A stretch of 64,000 bases of DNA from Diadophis punctatus similis (GCA_023053685.1 JALIGW010000005.1:31863480-31927479), one strand, 5' to 3'; counted from the first letter of the stretch, positions 34,393-44,969 are shown. Notes: generated by a model not told the origin, from the sequence alone. Made by a program: numbers and translations.

Positions 34393-34394
34393 TT

Positions 34395-34500
34395 TAAAGT
34401 AGATGATTTTTTTACTTGTTGTTAGCTGCCCAGAGTCCCCTGGGAGTTGGGCGGCATAGAAATTCTATTATTAAATTAAATTAAATTTTAATATATTATT
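34395..34500 (+). mobile_element. L2-type LINE 3' end
   Basis: TTGTTAGCTGCCCAGAGTCC and GAGTTGGGCGGCATAGAAAT followed by ATTA/AATTA repeats are typical of the squamate L2-like LINE 3' end. Only the terminal 100 or so bases are present. Confidence 0.6.
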
Positions 34501-34566
34501 AAGATTACAGTATTCGTTATATAAACAGCCAGCTTTGCATTGCATGGTACATTATTGTATGCATAT

Positions 34567-34896
34567 CAGGGGTGGGTTCCTCCCAGTTCGGACCAAATTG
34601 CCCGAACCGGTAGCGACCCGCTGGTGACATCACTGTAGGTGCCGTTCTGTGACATATTGTTTTTGGATTTTGTGCGAAATTTTCTCTTTCTGCGGCTTGA
34701 AAAAGGGCCCTCTTGCCTGCCCGCAGGTGAATTCTGACCTTTATTTCTTTGCCCAAAACACAGCTGATGAGCTCCTCAGCTGTGTTTTGGGCTAATTCCT
34801 GCTTCTGAGCATGCACGGCAGCCAAATCGCATGAGGGGACGCGCGCGAAACATCGTAATGCGAACTGGTGGCAAAGGTAAGTGGAACCCACCCCTG
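34567..34896. mobile_element. hAT element, CAGNGGTGGG group (330 bp)
   Basis: CAGGGGTGGGTTCCTCCC at the left and GAACCCACCCCTG at the right, flanked by perfect ATGCATAT at 34559-34566 and 34897-34904. The interior contains an AAACACAGCTGA / TCAGCTGTGTTT hairpin around 34754-34791. Non-coding. Confidence 0.93.
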
Positions 34897-35580
34897 ATGC
34901 ATATGTAGAAAGTCAGCACCCCAGAAGAATGAAATATTTTGGGAAATATTAAAAAGGCAGAATATTATATTTCTCTAAAGGAGAAATGGAGAAACATGCT
35001 CTTAAAGACAGAAAGAAGACTCAGTTTTTCTTAATAGCCCCCAGCAGATATCTTGTGCCCATTAAGAAAGATTGGGCCACCCTATTCAGAAACCAGCCCC
35101 AGTTTCTCTGCCCCAAGCAGAAACTGAGGAGGCCAGCTTTTAGAAATGCAGATTTGGTAATCCATTCAGAAAGACTGGGTCAAGACAGAAACTCAGATAA
35201 GCAACAAACAAAAGGTTGACAAAATTATCTCAGACAAGCACCTAAGATTTGCATTTCTTCTTTTGCCCATAGAGCCAGCTATGACCCCTACACAACCCCT
35301 ACATGACCCCAGAGGAATCCGACTACAGCCAATAGTGTAATAAAGGACATGTTCTTGCACAGGAACAGGAAGCTCAAATACAAAGCCCAAAGAAGGTATA
35401 AAAACACACCCACTCTCAACTCCATTTTGTCAGCTGCCCAGAATCACATTTGGTTCTGCTTCATCAATAAACCATCTTTCCAATCAGCCTCCATGTTTCC
35501 AGTGTCTTTCTCCCAGGTTGGAATTGAACCAGATGGATTTACCTTCCAACACATAAATTCATATATACATGCAATAGAAG

Positions 35581-35992
35581 CAGAGGTGGGTTCCTCCTGG
35601 TTCGCACTGGTTCTATAGAACCGGTAGTAAACCTGTGGTGACGTCATGGAGCTGGTTCTGTCGGTGCCGGTCCATCTTTTTTTGGAAATTTTTTTTTAAT
35701 TTTTTGCTTGTTTTTGGTTCTGTGCATGTGTAGAAGCTGAGTTTTCAGCACTGCACATGCACTGCCATCTTGTTTTTGGCTTTTTTTGCTTGTTTTTGCT
35801 TGTTTTTGCTTGTTTTTGCTTGTTTTTGCTTCTGCGCATGCGCAGAAGCTGAGTTTTTGGCACTGTGCATGCACACATGTGTGAAGCGTGCGCACACCCA
35901 CATGGTGCAGCCACACAACATGCAATGTGCACACAGCCGCGGGGCGTGGGAAGAAGCATACTGGCGGCGAGATAAGTTAGAACCCACCCCTG
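35581..35992. mobile_element. hAT element, CAGNGGTGGG group (412 bp)
   Basis: CAGAGGTGGGTTCCTCC and GAACCCACCCCTG termini, flanked by perfect AATAGAAG at 35573-35580 and 35993-36000. The interior contains five GCTTGTTTTT units in tandem (about 35786-35830) and a perfect TGCGCATGCGCA with AGAAGCTGAG arms. Confidence 0.94.
35833..35844. promoter_or_regulatory. Perfect NRF1-type palindrome inside hAT
   Basis: TGCGCATGCGCA in a CTTCTGCGCATGCGCAGAAG palindrome; a decayed version (CTGTGCATGTGTAGAAG) occurs about 110 bases upstream in the same element. Confidence 0.5.
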
Positions 35993-36112
35993 AATAGAAG
36001 CCAGAGAAGACATCCATTTGCCCATCTAAACAGTTTTTCTTTCAATGAACAAAATAAAATTCCACAAGAGCACAGAGATAAAAAATCCTCTCCAACATTT
36101 CCACCCTAACAG

Positions 36113-36475
36113 ACTACAACTAGCAGGACATTAAATGAACCAGAGAACTCTGAGGTCAGAGTAATCCCATCTCATCTCAGGACTAAATTTCATATGAGTC
36201 ATTATTTGCTTATAAAGTCTGTAAATTTGACTCTTGAATAAAGCTATTTTAATTCACTTAAGTTTGTAGCCTGCTGAAAATCTCAACATTGCACTGCTAT
36301 CACTATAAAAACCGAACACAGCTGTTTGTAACTTCACTTGAAGCAGAAAAAGTTCTCACTATTTTTTTAAACTGTGAAGTACTTCTGAAAAGAGATTTGT
36401 TTCAGAAAATTTGAAATATGTTAATGCATTTTATTTCTGAAGAACTTCAGCGTGGTTTAAGCTTGATGTCAAAAA
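36113..36475. other. No feature seen
   Basis: Nothing recognised. Confidence 0.35.
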
Positions 36476-36483
36476 CACTAACA

Positions 36484-36589
36484 CAGAGATCTTCAAACCT
36501 GGCAACTTTAAGACTTGTGGACTTCAACTCCCAGAATTCTGGGAGTTGAAGTCCACAAGTCTTAAAGTTGCCAAGTTTGGGGACCCCTG
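36484..36589. mobile_element. Fold-back hAT MITE (106 bp)
   Basis: Flanked by perfect CACTAACA at 36476-36483 and 36590-36597. The element is almost a perfect palindrome: GTGGACTTCAACTCCCAGAA meets its own complement at the centre with no loop, and the ends are CAGAGATCTTCAAAC and GTTTGGGGACCCCTG. Confidence 0.95.
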
Positions 36590-36639
36590 CACTAACACAT
36601 ATAAAAAACTTCCAAGTTTATGTAGTAGCTACCAGGGTG

Positions 36640-36900
36640 CAAAGAGGCTTCAAGGCAAAGGACATGATTTTTTCCCTTTCTGTTCAATTGTGTCCACTTC
36701 TCAGAATGCCTGGATAAATCCATGCAGTTTTCTTGGCAAGGGTTTTCAGAAGTGATTTACCATTGCTTCCTTACTGGGGCTGAGATAAAGTGACTGTCCC
36801 AAGTGCACCCAACTGGCTTTGTGCCTATGGTAGAACTAGAATTTGCAGCCTTTTTAGTTTTTAGCTTGCTGTCTTAATCACTATACCACATTGGCTCTCT
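36640..36900 (-). mobile_element. tRNA-derived SINE with BovB-like tail
   Basis: On the minus strand the head AGCCAATGTGGTATAGTGAT is a pol III box-A-like start, then GGTGCACTTGGGACAGTCAC in the body, then TTGCCAAGAAAACTGCATGG, and a tail AGAAGTGGACACAATTGAAC that resembles the BovB 3' end. Family knowledge: Sauria-type SINEs share their tail with BovB, which mobilises them. Compare 8014-8135 and the BovB end at 59930-60645. Confidence 0.7.
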
Positions 36901-37002
36901 AGAACACAATAGATAATAATAGAACATAATAACTGTCTGCAATTCTTTAAAGCAGTTGTATCAGTTCCTTTTGTAGCTGGTCTTGTCTTTTGTTCTTGTT
37001 TA

Positions 37003-37029
37003 TTTTATTTATTTATTTATTTATTTATT
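37003..37029. repeat. (TTTA)n microsatellite at LINE 3' end
   Basis: Tetranucleotide tract abutting the LINE stub that follows. Confidence 0.9.
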
Positions 37030-37030
37030 T

Positions 37031-37197
37031 TGTCAAGTACGTATTGCTAATATACATAGATATAACATTGTTTATATACATAAGATGGGTACTGATAAGA
37101 GGGAACATTAGGACAGGGACGGTAGGCACGCTGGTGCGCTTATGCACACCCCTTACTGACCTCTTAGGAATTGGGTGAGGTCAACAGTGGACAGTCT
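37031..37197 (-). mobile_element. L3/CR1-like LINE 3' stub
   Basis: GTCAAGTACGTATTGCTAAT, GGACAGGGACGGTAGGCACG and CACACCCCTTACTGACCTC match the 3' portions of the copies at 20934 and 41816. The 5' truncation falls just after the end of the coding region. Confidence 0.88.
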
Positions 37198-37581
37198 TCT
37201 TTTTTTTTGCCCTCCAGTAGTGTCAACATCTCATGTGTAAAATGTGTTTGCCATTGCAGTCACAATCAATTGAAATCCTTGTTGTAATAATAGTGCAATA
37301 CCTAAATTTTCAGACATAATTGTTAACTATCAACTGTAGTTACCTCAGGATCTCAAAAATGATTGTGGCTGTCTTACAGAGTTGAAACAAGTGTTACTTT
37401 TGTAGCCTCATAAACTCGGAATCAAGTGTTAGGGACTGAATCCTAAGAGCTATAAGCTTTTACAGAAATATGATACGTAACATTATTTTTATAGGTAATG
37501 GAGAATTCAGGGCTATCCTAACATTACATATTTTGTCACAATTCTGTGTAATAATGATGTTACAACGGATTGATTGGCTAC
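37198..37581. other. No feature seen
   Basis: Nothing recognised. Confidence 0.35.
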
Positions 37582-37583
37582 TA

Positions 37584-38535
37584 CAGTTGGTCCTCAATTT
37601 ATAAGAGTTTGCTTAGTGACCATTCAGAGTTACAATCAGGGGTGGGCTCCTAATTTTTTTACTACCACTTTGTGGGTGTGGCTTATTTTGTGGGTATGGC
37701 TTGCCAGCCATGTGACCAGGTGGGCGTGGCTTGCCGGCCATGTGAACGGGTGGGCATGGCTTCTCGGACTGCTGAAGGGAGGGGAACTGAGATAGGTCCT
37801 GCCGCCCATTCCCCATCCCCTCAGCAGCTCAAGAAGCCTCAAACATGTGAAAATGCCTAGAATCATCACTGCGCGTTCCTGGCTTCTCAGACTGCTGAAG
37901 GGAGGGGAATGGAGATAGCTCCTGCCGCCCATTCTTTCAGCATCTCACGCACTCCCTCAGCCATCCTCCCCTGCTTGGACTCACTGTGGGGTAGGAAGGC
38001 AGCGCATGTGCAGTGCCGGAAGCTCGGGCATGCGCAGAAGAAATTAAAAAATAAAAATAAAAAAAAATTTTTTTAAAAAAAAATGGCAGTGCCCAGGCAC
38101 CGGCAAGCGACCGCACCGGTACTGTGACATCACCAGCAGGCCGCTACCAGTGCTATAGAGTGGACTGCACCAGTAGGAACCCACCACTGGTTACAATGGC
38201 ACTGAAAAAACTGACTTATGACTGTTTTTCACACTTATGACTGTTGCAGCATTCTCGTGCTCATGTGTTTAAAATTCAGACATCGGCACCTGACTCATTT
38301 TTATGATAGTTATAGTGTTCTGGGGTCATATTATCATATTTTGCGACCTTCTGACAAGCAAAGTCAATGGGGAAGCCAGATTCATTTAACAACCATGTCA
38401 CTAATGTAACAACCATGTCACTTAACAACTTTGGCAAAAAAGGTTGTAAAATAGGATAAAATTTACTTAACAAATGTCTCTCTTAGCAGCAGAATTTTTG
38501 GACAATTGTGGTGGTAAGTCAAGGGCCTACTTTTG
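37584..38535. mobile_element. Mariner-type MITE interrupted by a hAT
   Basis: The left end CAGTTGGTCCTCAATTTATA follows TA; the right end is a diverged complement (GTAAGTCAAGGGCCTAC) before TA near 38536. Outside the hAT the body has CTTATGACTG and TTAACAACTTTGG repeats characteristic of a common squamate MITE; a fragment of the same family is at 57551-57720. Without the nested 553 bp and one duplication the MITE would be about 390 bp. The right boundary is approximate. Confidence 0.75.
37637..38189 (-). mobile_element. hAT element, CAGTGGTGGG long subfamily, nested (553 bp)
   Basis: Ends CAGGGGTGGGCTCC and GGAACCCACCACTG with perfect GTTACAAT duplications at 37629-37636 and 38190-38197. It is the inverse orientation of 25354-25878, sharing the CCTCCCTTCAGCAGT-type inverted blocks and the ACCGGTGCGGT-like end. 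Confidence 0.94.
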
Positions 38536-38536
38536 T

Positions 38537-39484
38537 ACTTTTGTGCTTATTACTTATCAGAGATGTAGAGTTTTGAGGAATAAACTTCTCTGAGAATTTT
38601 TTTTTCTTACTGAAAACTACAAAATAGCACCATATTATATATACTACATGAACATTCTTCTGTAGGGATCTGATAACAAACAAGATAATGTAAGAGGAAA
38701 CTATTTAACACATAATTTATAAAGTGGCTACTACTAATTTGCCTGACTTCCCTCAATGTTTTGAGAAAACGTTTAAGTTAGGTAATTTGAAAAGATATAA
38801 GAAATTGATTTCTGAAATTGATACTTAGTTCAGCAATCATCCAATTCCCTTTCCTTATTTTGTTATTCTATCACAATTATCTGTTGGCCATGCCAGAAAA
38901 CTCCAAGTGAAAAGATGACAACAAATTACATAGTGTCAGCATTACAGAAAACAAAATATTTATATTTATATTTATATTTATATTGTCACCCTATGCAAAG
39001 GACTTTAGAACTGACTTTGGGGTAGGCAAGGCATTAAAGTGGGGAAGGAAGGCCTAAGTTGCTAAGGAGTGACTTGTTGCAATGTTTATCTTGAGAAAGA
39101 GGTAGTATGAGAAACTCAAAATAATCCTGCCTTGATTTTGTTCAAATGTATTTGAATACAATATATTTTGTCCGTATAAAATAGGAAAGTGAGAAAACTT
39201 GGGCGTCTTACCTGTCTCAAAGGGCTGGTTTGCATTGTCTCCCCTCACACATAATTTTTAACATATTTGGTACCTGCATACATCAGCCAGGCATATTTAA
39301 AAGCAGGATGATTTTAATTGAAAGATATAGTCTATGAAAATGTGTTTCAGAGTTGCAGTAATGACATGGCTGGCATATAAATGGTTTAAATAAATTCTCT
39401 GAACCTCTGAAAAACTTTACATAGAAAAACTGCATGTGGGATATGACTACTGAACCTTATTTTAAAATTCAAACAAATTACATT
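38537..39484. other. No gene; short (ATATTT)n
   Basis: A five-unit ATATTT repeat lies at about 38955-38984. Otherwise unique-looking. Confidence 0.5.
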
Positions 39485-39501
39485 GAAAAGATAAGGGAGT
39501 C
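39485..39501 (+). repeat. L1 target-site duplication, left copy
   Basis: Seventeen-base direct repeat identical to 39960-39976; it contains an AAAAGA-like stretch as expected at an L1 endonuclease site. Confidence 0.9.
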
Positions 39502-39959
39502 ACAGTATTGGAAGAAGGAAGATACACCTACTATTGAAGGATGGACATTAAAAGTTACACATTTGGCTGAAATGGCTAAAATTTCATTATATCTTAAGGA
39601 CCATTCAAATGAAAGATATATATTGGAATGGAACAGATGGACTGATTATATTCAAAAAAAGTATCAGATTAAGAAGACCTAAATAGTTTAATAATGATAA
39701 ATGTTTAATTTTTAGATTATGTTTTAAAGGTTTTGAGTAATAAGGAGTTAAAGAATTAGAAATTTTTTTGAATTAATAATTTTTTAGCATATTTTAGTTT
39801 TATGTTTTCTGAAAATTATACCTTGTGCTTTTTCTGGGAAGTCGGGGGTGGGGGTGGGAGGGGGACGGGAGGGGAGGGTAAGTAGGGTGGGGGGGAAGGG
39901 GGGGAGAAAAAAGAAAAATGTTTGTACTTTGTACTAATAAAACTTTTTAATAAAAAAAA
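39502..39959 (+). mobile_element. L1 LINE 3' end with 17-bp target duplication
   Basis: GAAAAGATAAGGGAGTC flanks the insertion at 39485-39501 and 39960-39976. The insert starts in the end of ORF2: PTIEGWTLKV, LAEMAKISLYLKD and WNRWTDYIQKKYQIKK, stopping at 39680. It continues into a 3' UTR with a strongly G-rich tract (about 39842-39905) and ends in TAATAAAACTTT plus poly-A. The ORF2 end, G-rich UTR, poly-A and long duplication are hallmarks of L1. The first 22 codons of the open frame are flanking DNA, not L1. Confidence 0.92.
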
Positions 39960-39976
39960 GAAAAGATAAGGGAGTC

Positions 39977-41664
39977 CCTAAACGTGACCAATATTTAAAA
40001 CTTTTTTAATGGAAACTAAGGGCCATTGTGATGATAGAGCAAACACTATGCATACAGTATGTGTAACTGCAATTTCTCTTCTTCCTTCATGGGTTTCTAA
40101 ATCTCTGGTATTCTGCAGCTAAGACAACAGTTTTCCTATCTTCTCTCATAATGGAAGAAGCTAACTACTGGACCTCAGTAATAGTGCCACTAAACTTTGA
40201 TTAGTAAACCTTTAGAAACCAAGGTTGCACCTTTTAGCCCTAAAAGGAGATATTTCTCTGAAGGCACGTTAAAGAATTATGCAAGCCTGTTTGTTTTATA
40301 AAACTGTTGTGACTAACCATTAAGGTGATCCTTGACCTTGAGAGCAATTCCAGCTGACAATCTGACGTCCTGTTCTCTTTCATGGGTTGCACAATCTGAA
40401 AATATATTTCCTACTATGAATTGGATTGATTTGTTTGGGCAGGGAAATGATACTTATTTTTCAAGAAGTTCTATATTGTGTTAATGTCACCTTTATTATG
40501 TGCTACTTACTGTCAGTGTGTAAGAATGTTAAGCATTAAGGTGGGGTGTTCTTTTTTTGTGGTATCTGTAGGTTGTTTACCATTCTTTAGCAAAATTGTC
40601 CACTGACTGTTCACATTTCCTTATGTGACTCTTCAGACTAAAGGTGTGCTTTGTGAATCATAGCATAAGCCAAATAGACTTTTTCAGGAGTTATCTTCTA
40701 ATAATATGATTACTTTGATAAGATCCCATATGTAATCCACATATTTTCCTACTGGTTGTGGTAGACTCATATCTTAGTTCATTCATGAAATATAAAAGTT
40801 ATTGTCTTCTCCTTCTCTCTTATTTTTATCATCTAGACACCAGAGCTTCAAGGTATAGCTTAATTACCAGACATTCAAATTGGTATTATTGCCTCACTTT
40901 GAATATTTCCTGCCAATCCTCTCTAGACAATTTCTGGAATTTTTGAGATAGGAATAAATGAACGAATAAATAAAGGAAGAAAACAAATATCTGTCTTACA
41001 AAATGTTGAAATCACAAGTATCATAGAAAAATAAAGCTGGCTCAAGATCTGTTCCACTGCAGATGTACAATATATGGGTTCTTCTGTGGTGTGTTTACCC
41101 CACAACCCTCTGATGAATTTTGGCCAATATTTACCTTGTTTTACTTATTTTTCCTTTCAGTTTTTTTGGCTCATCCCAAGCCTCTCTTTGAAAGTCTCAG
41201 CATTTTTGTCTTTTTTTTCCAGCCAGCAGTTTTATCATCTGCTTGCCTGTGGTAGAACTTGTAGTTTTATAACTTAGCAACCACAGTGTTAGCATTTACC
41301 ATCTCAAGCAAAGCCCATAACTTTTACCTGTATGTGCTAATGACAGAAACAGGTGTTGTAGATAAAATAACAACTAAATCTTTTAGCAATCCAGCACAGA
41401 GCAATTAAGAATGTCATCCAGCTGCAGGGGAAAAAAATCTATTGAATTTACTGGCTTACTTTTTCTAATGTTTTCTCTGAGATGGTTGATCAACTCACCT
41501 AAATGTTAAGCAGCCTAGACAAAAATAATTCTAGCAATTGGGAATAGTTCCTAAAGCACAAATAGCAGGTTTAGAAAAGATTTCACCACCACCACCAATA
41601 CAACAACAGGCCAGGAGTAGGATAAAATTTCCTTTCTGTTGTTACAGTGCTGATAATCTTCAAC
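39977..41664. other. No feature seen
   Basis: Unique-looking AT-rich sequence; no recognised gene or repeat. Confidence 0.4.
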
Positions 41665-41707
41665 TTTGTTTGTTTGTTTGTTTGTTTGTTTGTTTGTTTG
41701 TTTGTTT

Positions 41708-41806
<99 letters not shown>

Positions 41807-41815
41807 TATTTATTT
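41665..41815. repeat. Compound microsatellite (TTTG)n-(TA)n-(TTTA)n
   Basis: Three motif blocks in series: TTTG (41665-41707), TA (41709-41799) and TTTA (41800-41815). They abut the 3' end of the LINE that begins at 41816. The minus-strand LINE frame at 42895-41810 stops inside this boundary. Confidence 0.97.
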
Positions 41816-42895
41816 GTCAAACATGTACAAGATAGTAGGTATTTGTATAAACATAACATAAGCAAAGAAGTAAAGATAAATGAGGACAATAGGGCAGTAA
41901 GACAGGGACGGTAGGCACAGTGGTGCGCTTATGCACGCCCCTTTCAGACCTCTTAGGAATGGGGTGAGATCGACTGTAGATAGTCTAAGGTTAAAGTTTT
42001 GGGGGTTTGGGGAAGAAACCACAGAGTCAGGTAGTGCATTCCAGGCATTGATCACTCTGTTGCTGAAGTCGTATTTTCTGCAGTTGAGTTTGGAGCGGTT
42101 TACATGAATTTTGTATCTGTTGTGTGCTCGTGTATTGTTGCGGTTGAAGCTGAAGTATTCATTGACAGGTAGGATATTGTGGCAGATGATTTTATGAACT
42201 ACATTTAGATCAGATCGAAGGCGACGTAGTTCTAAATTGTCTAATCCCAATATTTCAAGTCTGGTAAAATAAGTTATTCTGTTGCTAGCAGAGGAGTGGA
42301 GAACTCTTCTTGTGAAATATTTCTGGACTCTCTCGATTGTATTAATGTCCCATATGCAGTGCGGGTTCCAGACAGGTGAGCTGTATTCAAGAATTGGTCT
42401 AGCAAATGTTTTGTATGCTCTGGTTAGCAGTGTAATATTGCCAGAGAAGAAGCTACGCAAGATTAGATTAACAACTCTTAGAGCCTTTTTGGCAATGTTG
42501 TTACAGTGGCCTCTGGCACTTAGGTCATTAGATATGAGAACTCCAAGGTCCTTGACAGAGTAAGGTTCGTCTACAATATCGTGTCCTCCAAGTTTGTATT
42601 TTGTATTCTGATTCTTTTTGCCAATGTGTAAGACAGAGCATTTGTTGGTTGAGATTTGAAGTTGCCAGTTGTTTGACCATTCTGATACATGGTCAAGGTC
42701 TTTTTGAAGGGTAGCAGCATTGTCGGTGGTGTTAAATAGTTTAACATCGTCAGCAAAGAGAACGCAGTTGCTTATAATATGATCACAAAGATCATTTATG
42801 TAAAGTATGAAGAGTGTTGGTCCTAGAATGCTGCCTTGAGGGATACCACTGTTGACAGGTGCAGGATTTGATAGGGCACTCCCTATTTTAACCAC
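41810..42895 (-). pseudogene. Open 361-codon reverse-transcriptase C-terminal portion
   Basis: This is the C-terminal half of a CR1-group ORF2. Seen in order: GIPQGSILGPTLFILYINDL at residues 17-36 (RT domain B), FADDVKLF at 47-54 with both catalytic aspartates, WSNNWQLQISTNKC (about 72-85), then thumb and connection sequence with YKTFARPILEYSSPVWN and LEILGLDNLELRRLRSDL. The last 40 or so residues (from about CISAPLCLP) read into the 3' UTR; the relative at 20934 has a stop at that point. Lacking the endonuclease, fingers and domain A in frame, it cannot make an active protein. Confidence 0.88.
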
Positions 42896-43100
42896 TTGTT
42901 GTCTGTTTGACAGGAACGCAGTTAACCAATCATGTAAGGGTCCAGAGATAAGATTTTAGTTTCAGAAGTAGTTTGTCGTGTACCACTGAATCAAAGGCTT
43001 TACAAAAGTCTATGTAAATTGCATCTATTGTTTTATCCTGATCGAGTTGTGTAGTCCATATGTTTTTGCAGTGTAGGAGTTGCAGATTAAGGGATAATAT
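41816..43100 (-). mobile_element. L3/CR1-like LINE, 5'-truncated
   Basis: A minus-strand relative of 20934-22672 with its 3' end at the left. The RT domain A region (IDFCKAFDSVVHDKLLLKL, near 43030-42970) is in a different frame from the long open frame that follows, because about five bases near 42950 are missing compared with the other copy. The truncation point is near 43100. It is the better preserved of the two long copies. Confidence 0.9.
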
Positions 43101-44180
43101 AGGATTACAGGATAACTTAGTTATTGTTATTTGAATTAGCAAATACAGAAGTACACATATGCAAACAATTGTGAAGACTCATATGGTTGTGAATAGGTGG
43201 TCTGGGAAATCTGTGCAAAACTGTGGAAAGAAAAGCTGTATTTACAAAAATTCTTTGTGCTTTAAAGTTTCTTTAGAAATAGGACTCTATTAAATTCAAA
43301 AGCATATTTGTTGGGTTTTAACCTACATTTTGTCAAGAGTACCCACTTTACTATAACTTTTTGCTGTTCAGAAATGGTTCTGAGATGTGTTTGTATCTTA
43401 TTTGATCTCTATTTTACATAGGTAGACATGTCCTTTGACAAAATCCTGAAATGCTTGTAGGGTCTTCGTATCAGAGTCATATAGACCCTCCTTGTCTTCT
43501 AACTTCATCTTCAGTTAATTTTTGGTGCAGATAAAAACTACAGACTGCCTTGCCTTCATTTCATTGCCCTGCCTTTCTGTTTACAATTTTCTTCACAGTC
43601 TCTCTATCTTAATCTGCCCATTGGAGATAACTTGTCAGTCTGATTACATGGACTCTAACCCACAAAGGAATCTACATTCTTTTCTAGACTTGCTGGAAGA
43701 AGTTTTGGCTCGAAAGGAATGTTGGGAGAGAGAGAGGCTTAGTCCCCACTCAATCCTGTTTCCCTAACTGGAGATTTGCTGCAGAAAGAAAATGAATAGG
43801 GGTATAAAAGCTTACTAGAAACAGCTGTTTTGGGGTACTAATGATTGTTATAATATGAGGGAAAAGCCTAACCATCTTTTTTCTACCTAAGGACCCCTAA
43901 GTAATTGTCATAACATGATATACAGGCCTGATCAAAAATATAATTACATTTTTTCATTAAGCATCTTTCAAGTCTTTTTTTGTGTGTGGTTTTGCAATCA
44001 TTTAATTGCCTACCATTTTGAAATGAGATTTTCATATTGTTTTCGTTTTACAGTTTTACTATTACCCATTACCATGTCTCCCCTATTTTCCCCTTTTGCT
44101 ACAAGTTATTCCTTACTTCCTTGAAAAGACCATGTATTTTAATCTCTTAGGAGAAACGTCTAAGAGAATGTTTAACATCG
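43101..44180. other. No feature seen
   Basis: Unique-looking AT-rich sequence. Confidence 0.4.
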
Positions 44181-44188
44181 TTCTATGA

Positions 44189-44969
44189 TAAAGTGACCAG
44201 ATATTTTTTTTAAGCGGGACATTTATGGGGGGCGTGGCCGCCTGGATGCCGCCATTTGAGTTTTGCCCTCTGCACATGCACAGAATGCTGCGCATGCGCA
44301 GAGGGCAAAAGGATGCAAATGTCGGTGTCCAGGTGGGTGGGTGGGGGGAGGCGGGAGGCCTTTCCTCGCCTCCCGCCTCCCCGCTTCGGGAGCCGGCAGT
44401 GGCTTGGGCTGGCTCCAGATCTCCTTTCTCCCCCTGTCACTCCAGCAGCCCAGTGCTGGCGGAGGGGGAGCAGGAGAGCCCGGTGAGCAGGAGAGCAAAC
44501 AAAAGTGATTCCGACCGCGGAGCAGAGACGCCCGGTGAGCAGGGCGAGAGGCACGGGGATGGCAGTGCCGCCACTGTACGTCCTACCTGGGACTTTTCCC
44601 GGTAGCTCCAGTCGCGTTCCTTGCTAATTAGCGCCCAGAGCAGAGCAGCCTCTTCCAAAAGATAACGTCTCGCGATCTTTTGGGAGGGGCTGCTCTGCTC
44701 TGGACGCTATTAGCAAAGAACGCGACTGGAGCTACCAGGAAAAGTCCCAGGTAGGTCGCGCGCCCCGCCCTGCCCCGTCCGCCCTGCCCCTTTTGCCGCG
44801 GCACACTTGGCATGGCCTCACGGCACACCAGTGTGCCGCGGCACCAGACGTCCCGCTGTTTCGGCATTCTTTCCAAAAAAGCGTGACTTTTTGGAAAGAA
44901 TGCGGGATGCGGGACACACGCTTGAAAAGCGTGTCTGTCCCGCCAAAAGCGGGACGTCTGGTCACCTTA
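44189..44969. mobile_element. hAT element, single-unit relative of the 233-bp array (781 bp)
   Basis: Left end TAAAGTGACCAGAT and right end GTCTGGTCACCTTA, flanked by perfect TTCTATGA at 44181-44188 and 44970-44977. It contains one copy of the hairpin unit found 3.4 times at 33064-33863 (44575-44765; GCGTTCCTTGCTAATTAGCG against CGCTATTAGCAAAGAACGCG). It also contains a 55-base module at 44790-44844 that matches the right end of the hAT at 53884-55281. A perfect TGCGCATGCGCA is at 44289. Confidence 0.94.
44289..44300. promoter_or_regulatory. Perfect NRF1-type palindrome inside hAT
   Basis: TGCGCATGCGCA followed by GAGGGCAAAAG. A decayed partner (TGCACATGCACA) lies 18 bases upstream, so the element has a doubled version of the module. 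Confidence 0.5.

Larger units (their letters stand above)
34905..36112 (+). mobile_element. Putative solo LTR of retroviral type, interrupted by hAT
   Basis: Promoter-like signals occur in LTR order: CCAAT at 35329, TATAAAA at 35397, then AATAAA at 35466 about 70 bases on, as in a U3-R-U5 layout, followed by a C/T-rich U5-like stretch. A hAT (35581-35992) sits in the distal part. There is no primer-binding site, gag, pol or env sequence in the neighbourhood, so at most a solo LTR remains. I could not find a target duplication; both outer limits are guesses. Confidence 0.35.

Noticed and set aside
41538..41861. Frame with long IYIYIY repeats
   Set aside because: Translation of the TA microsatellite.
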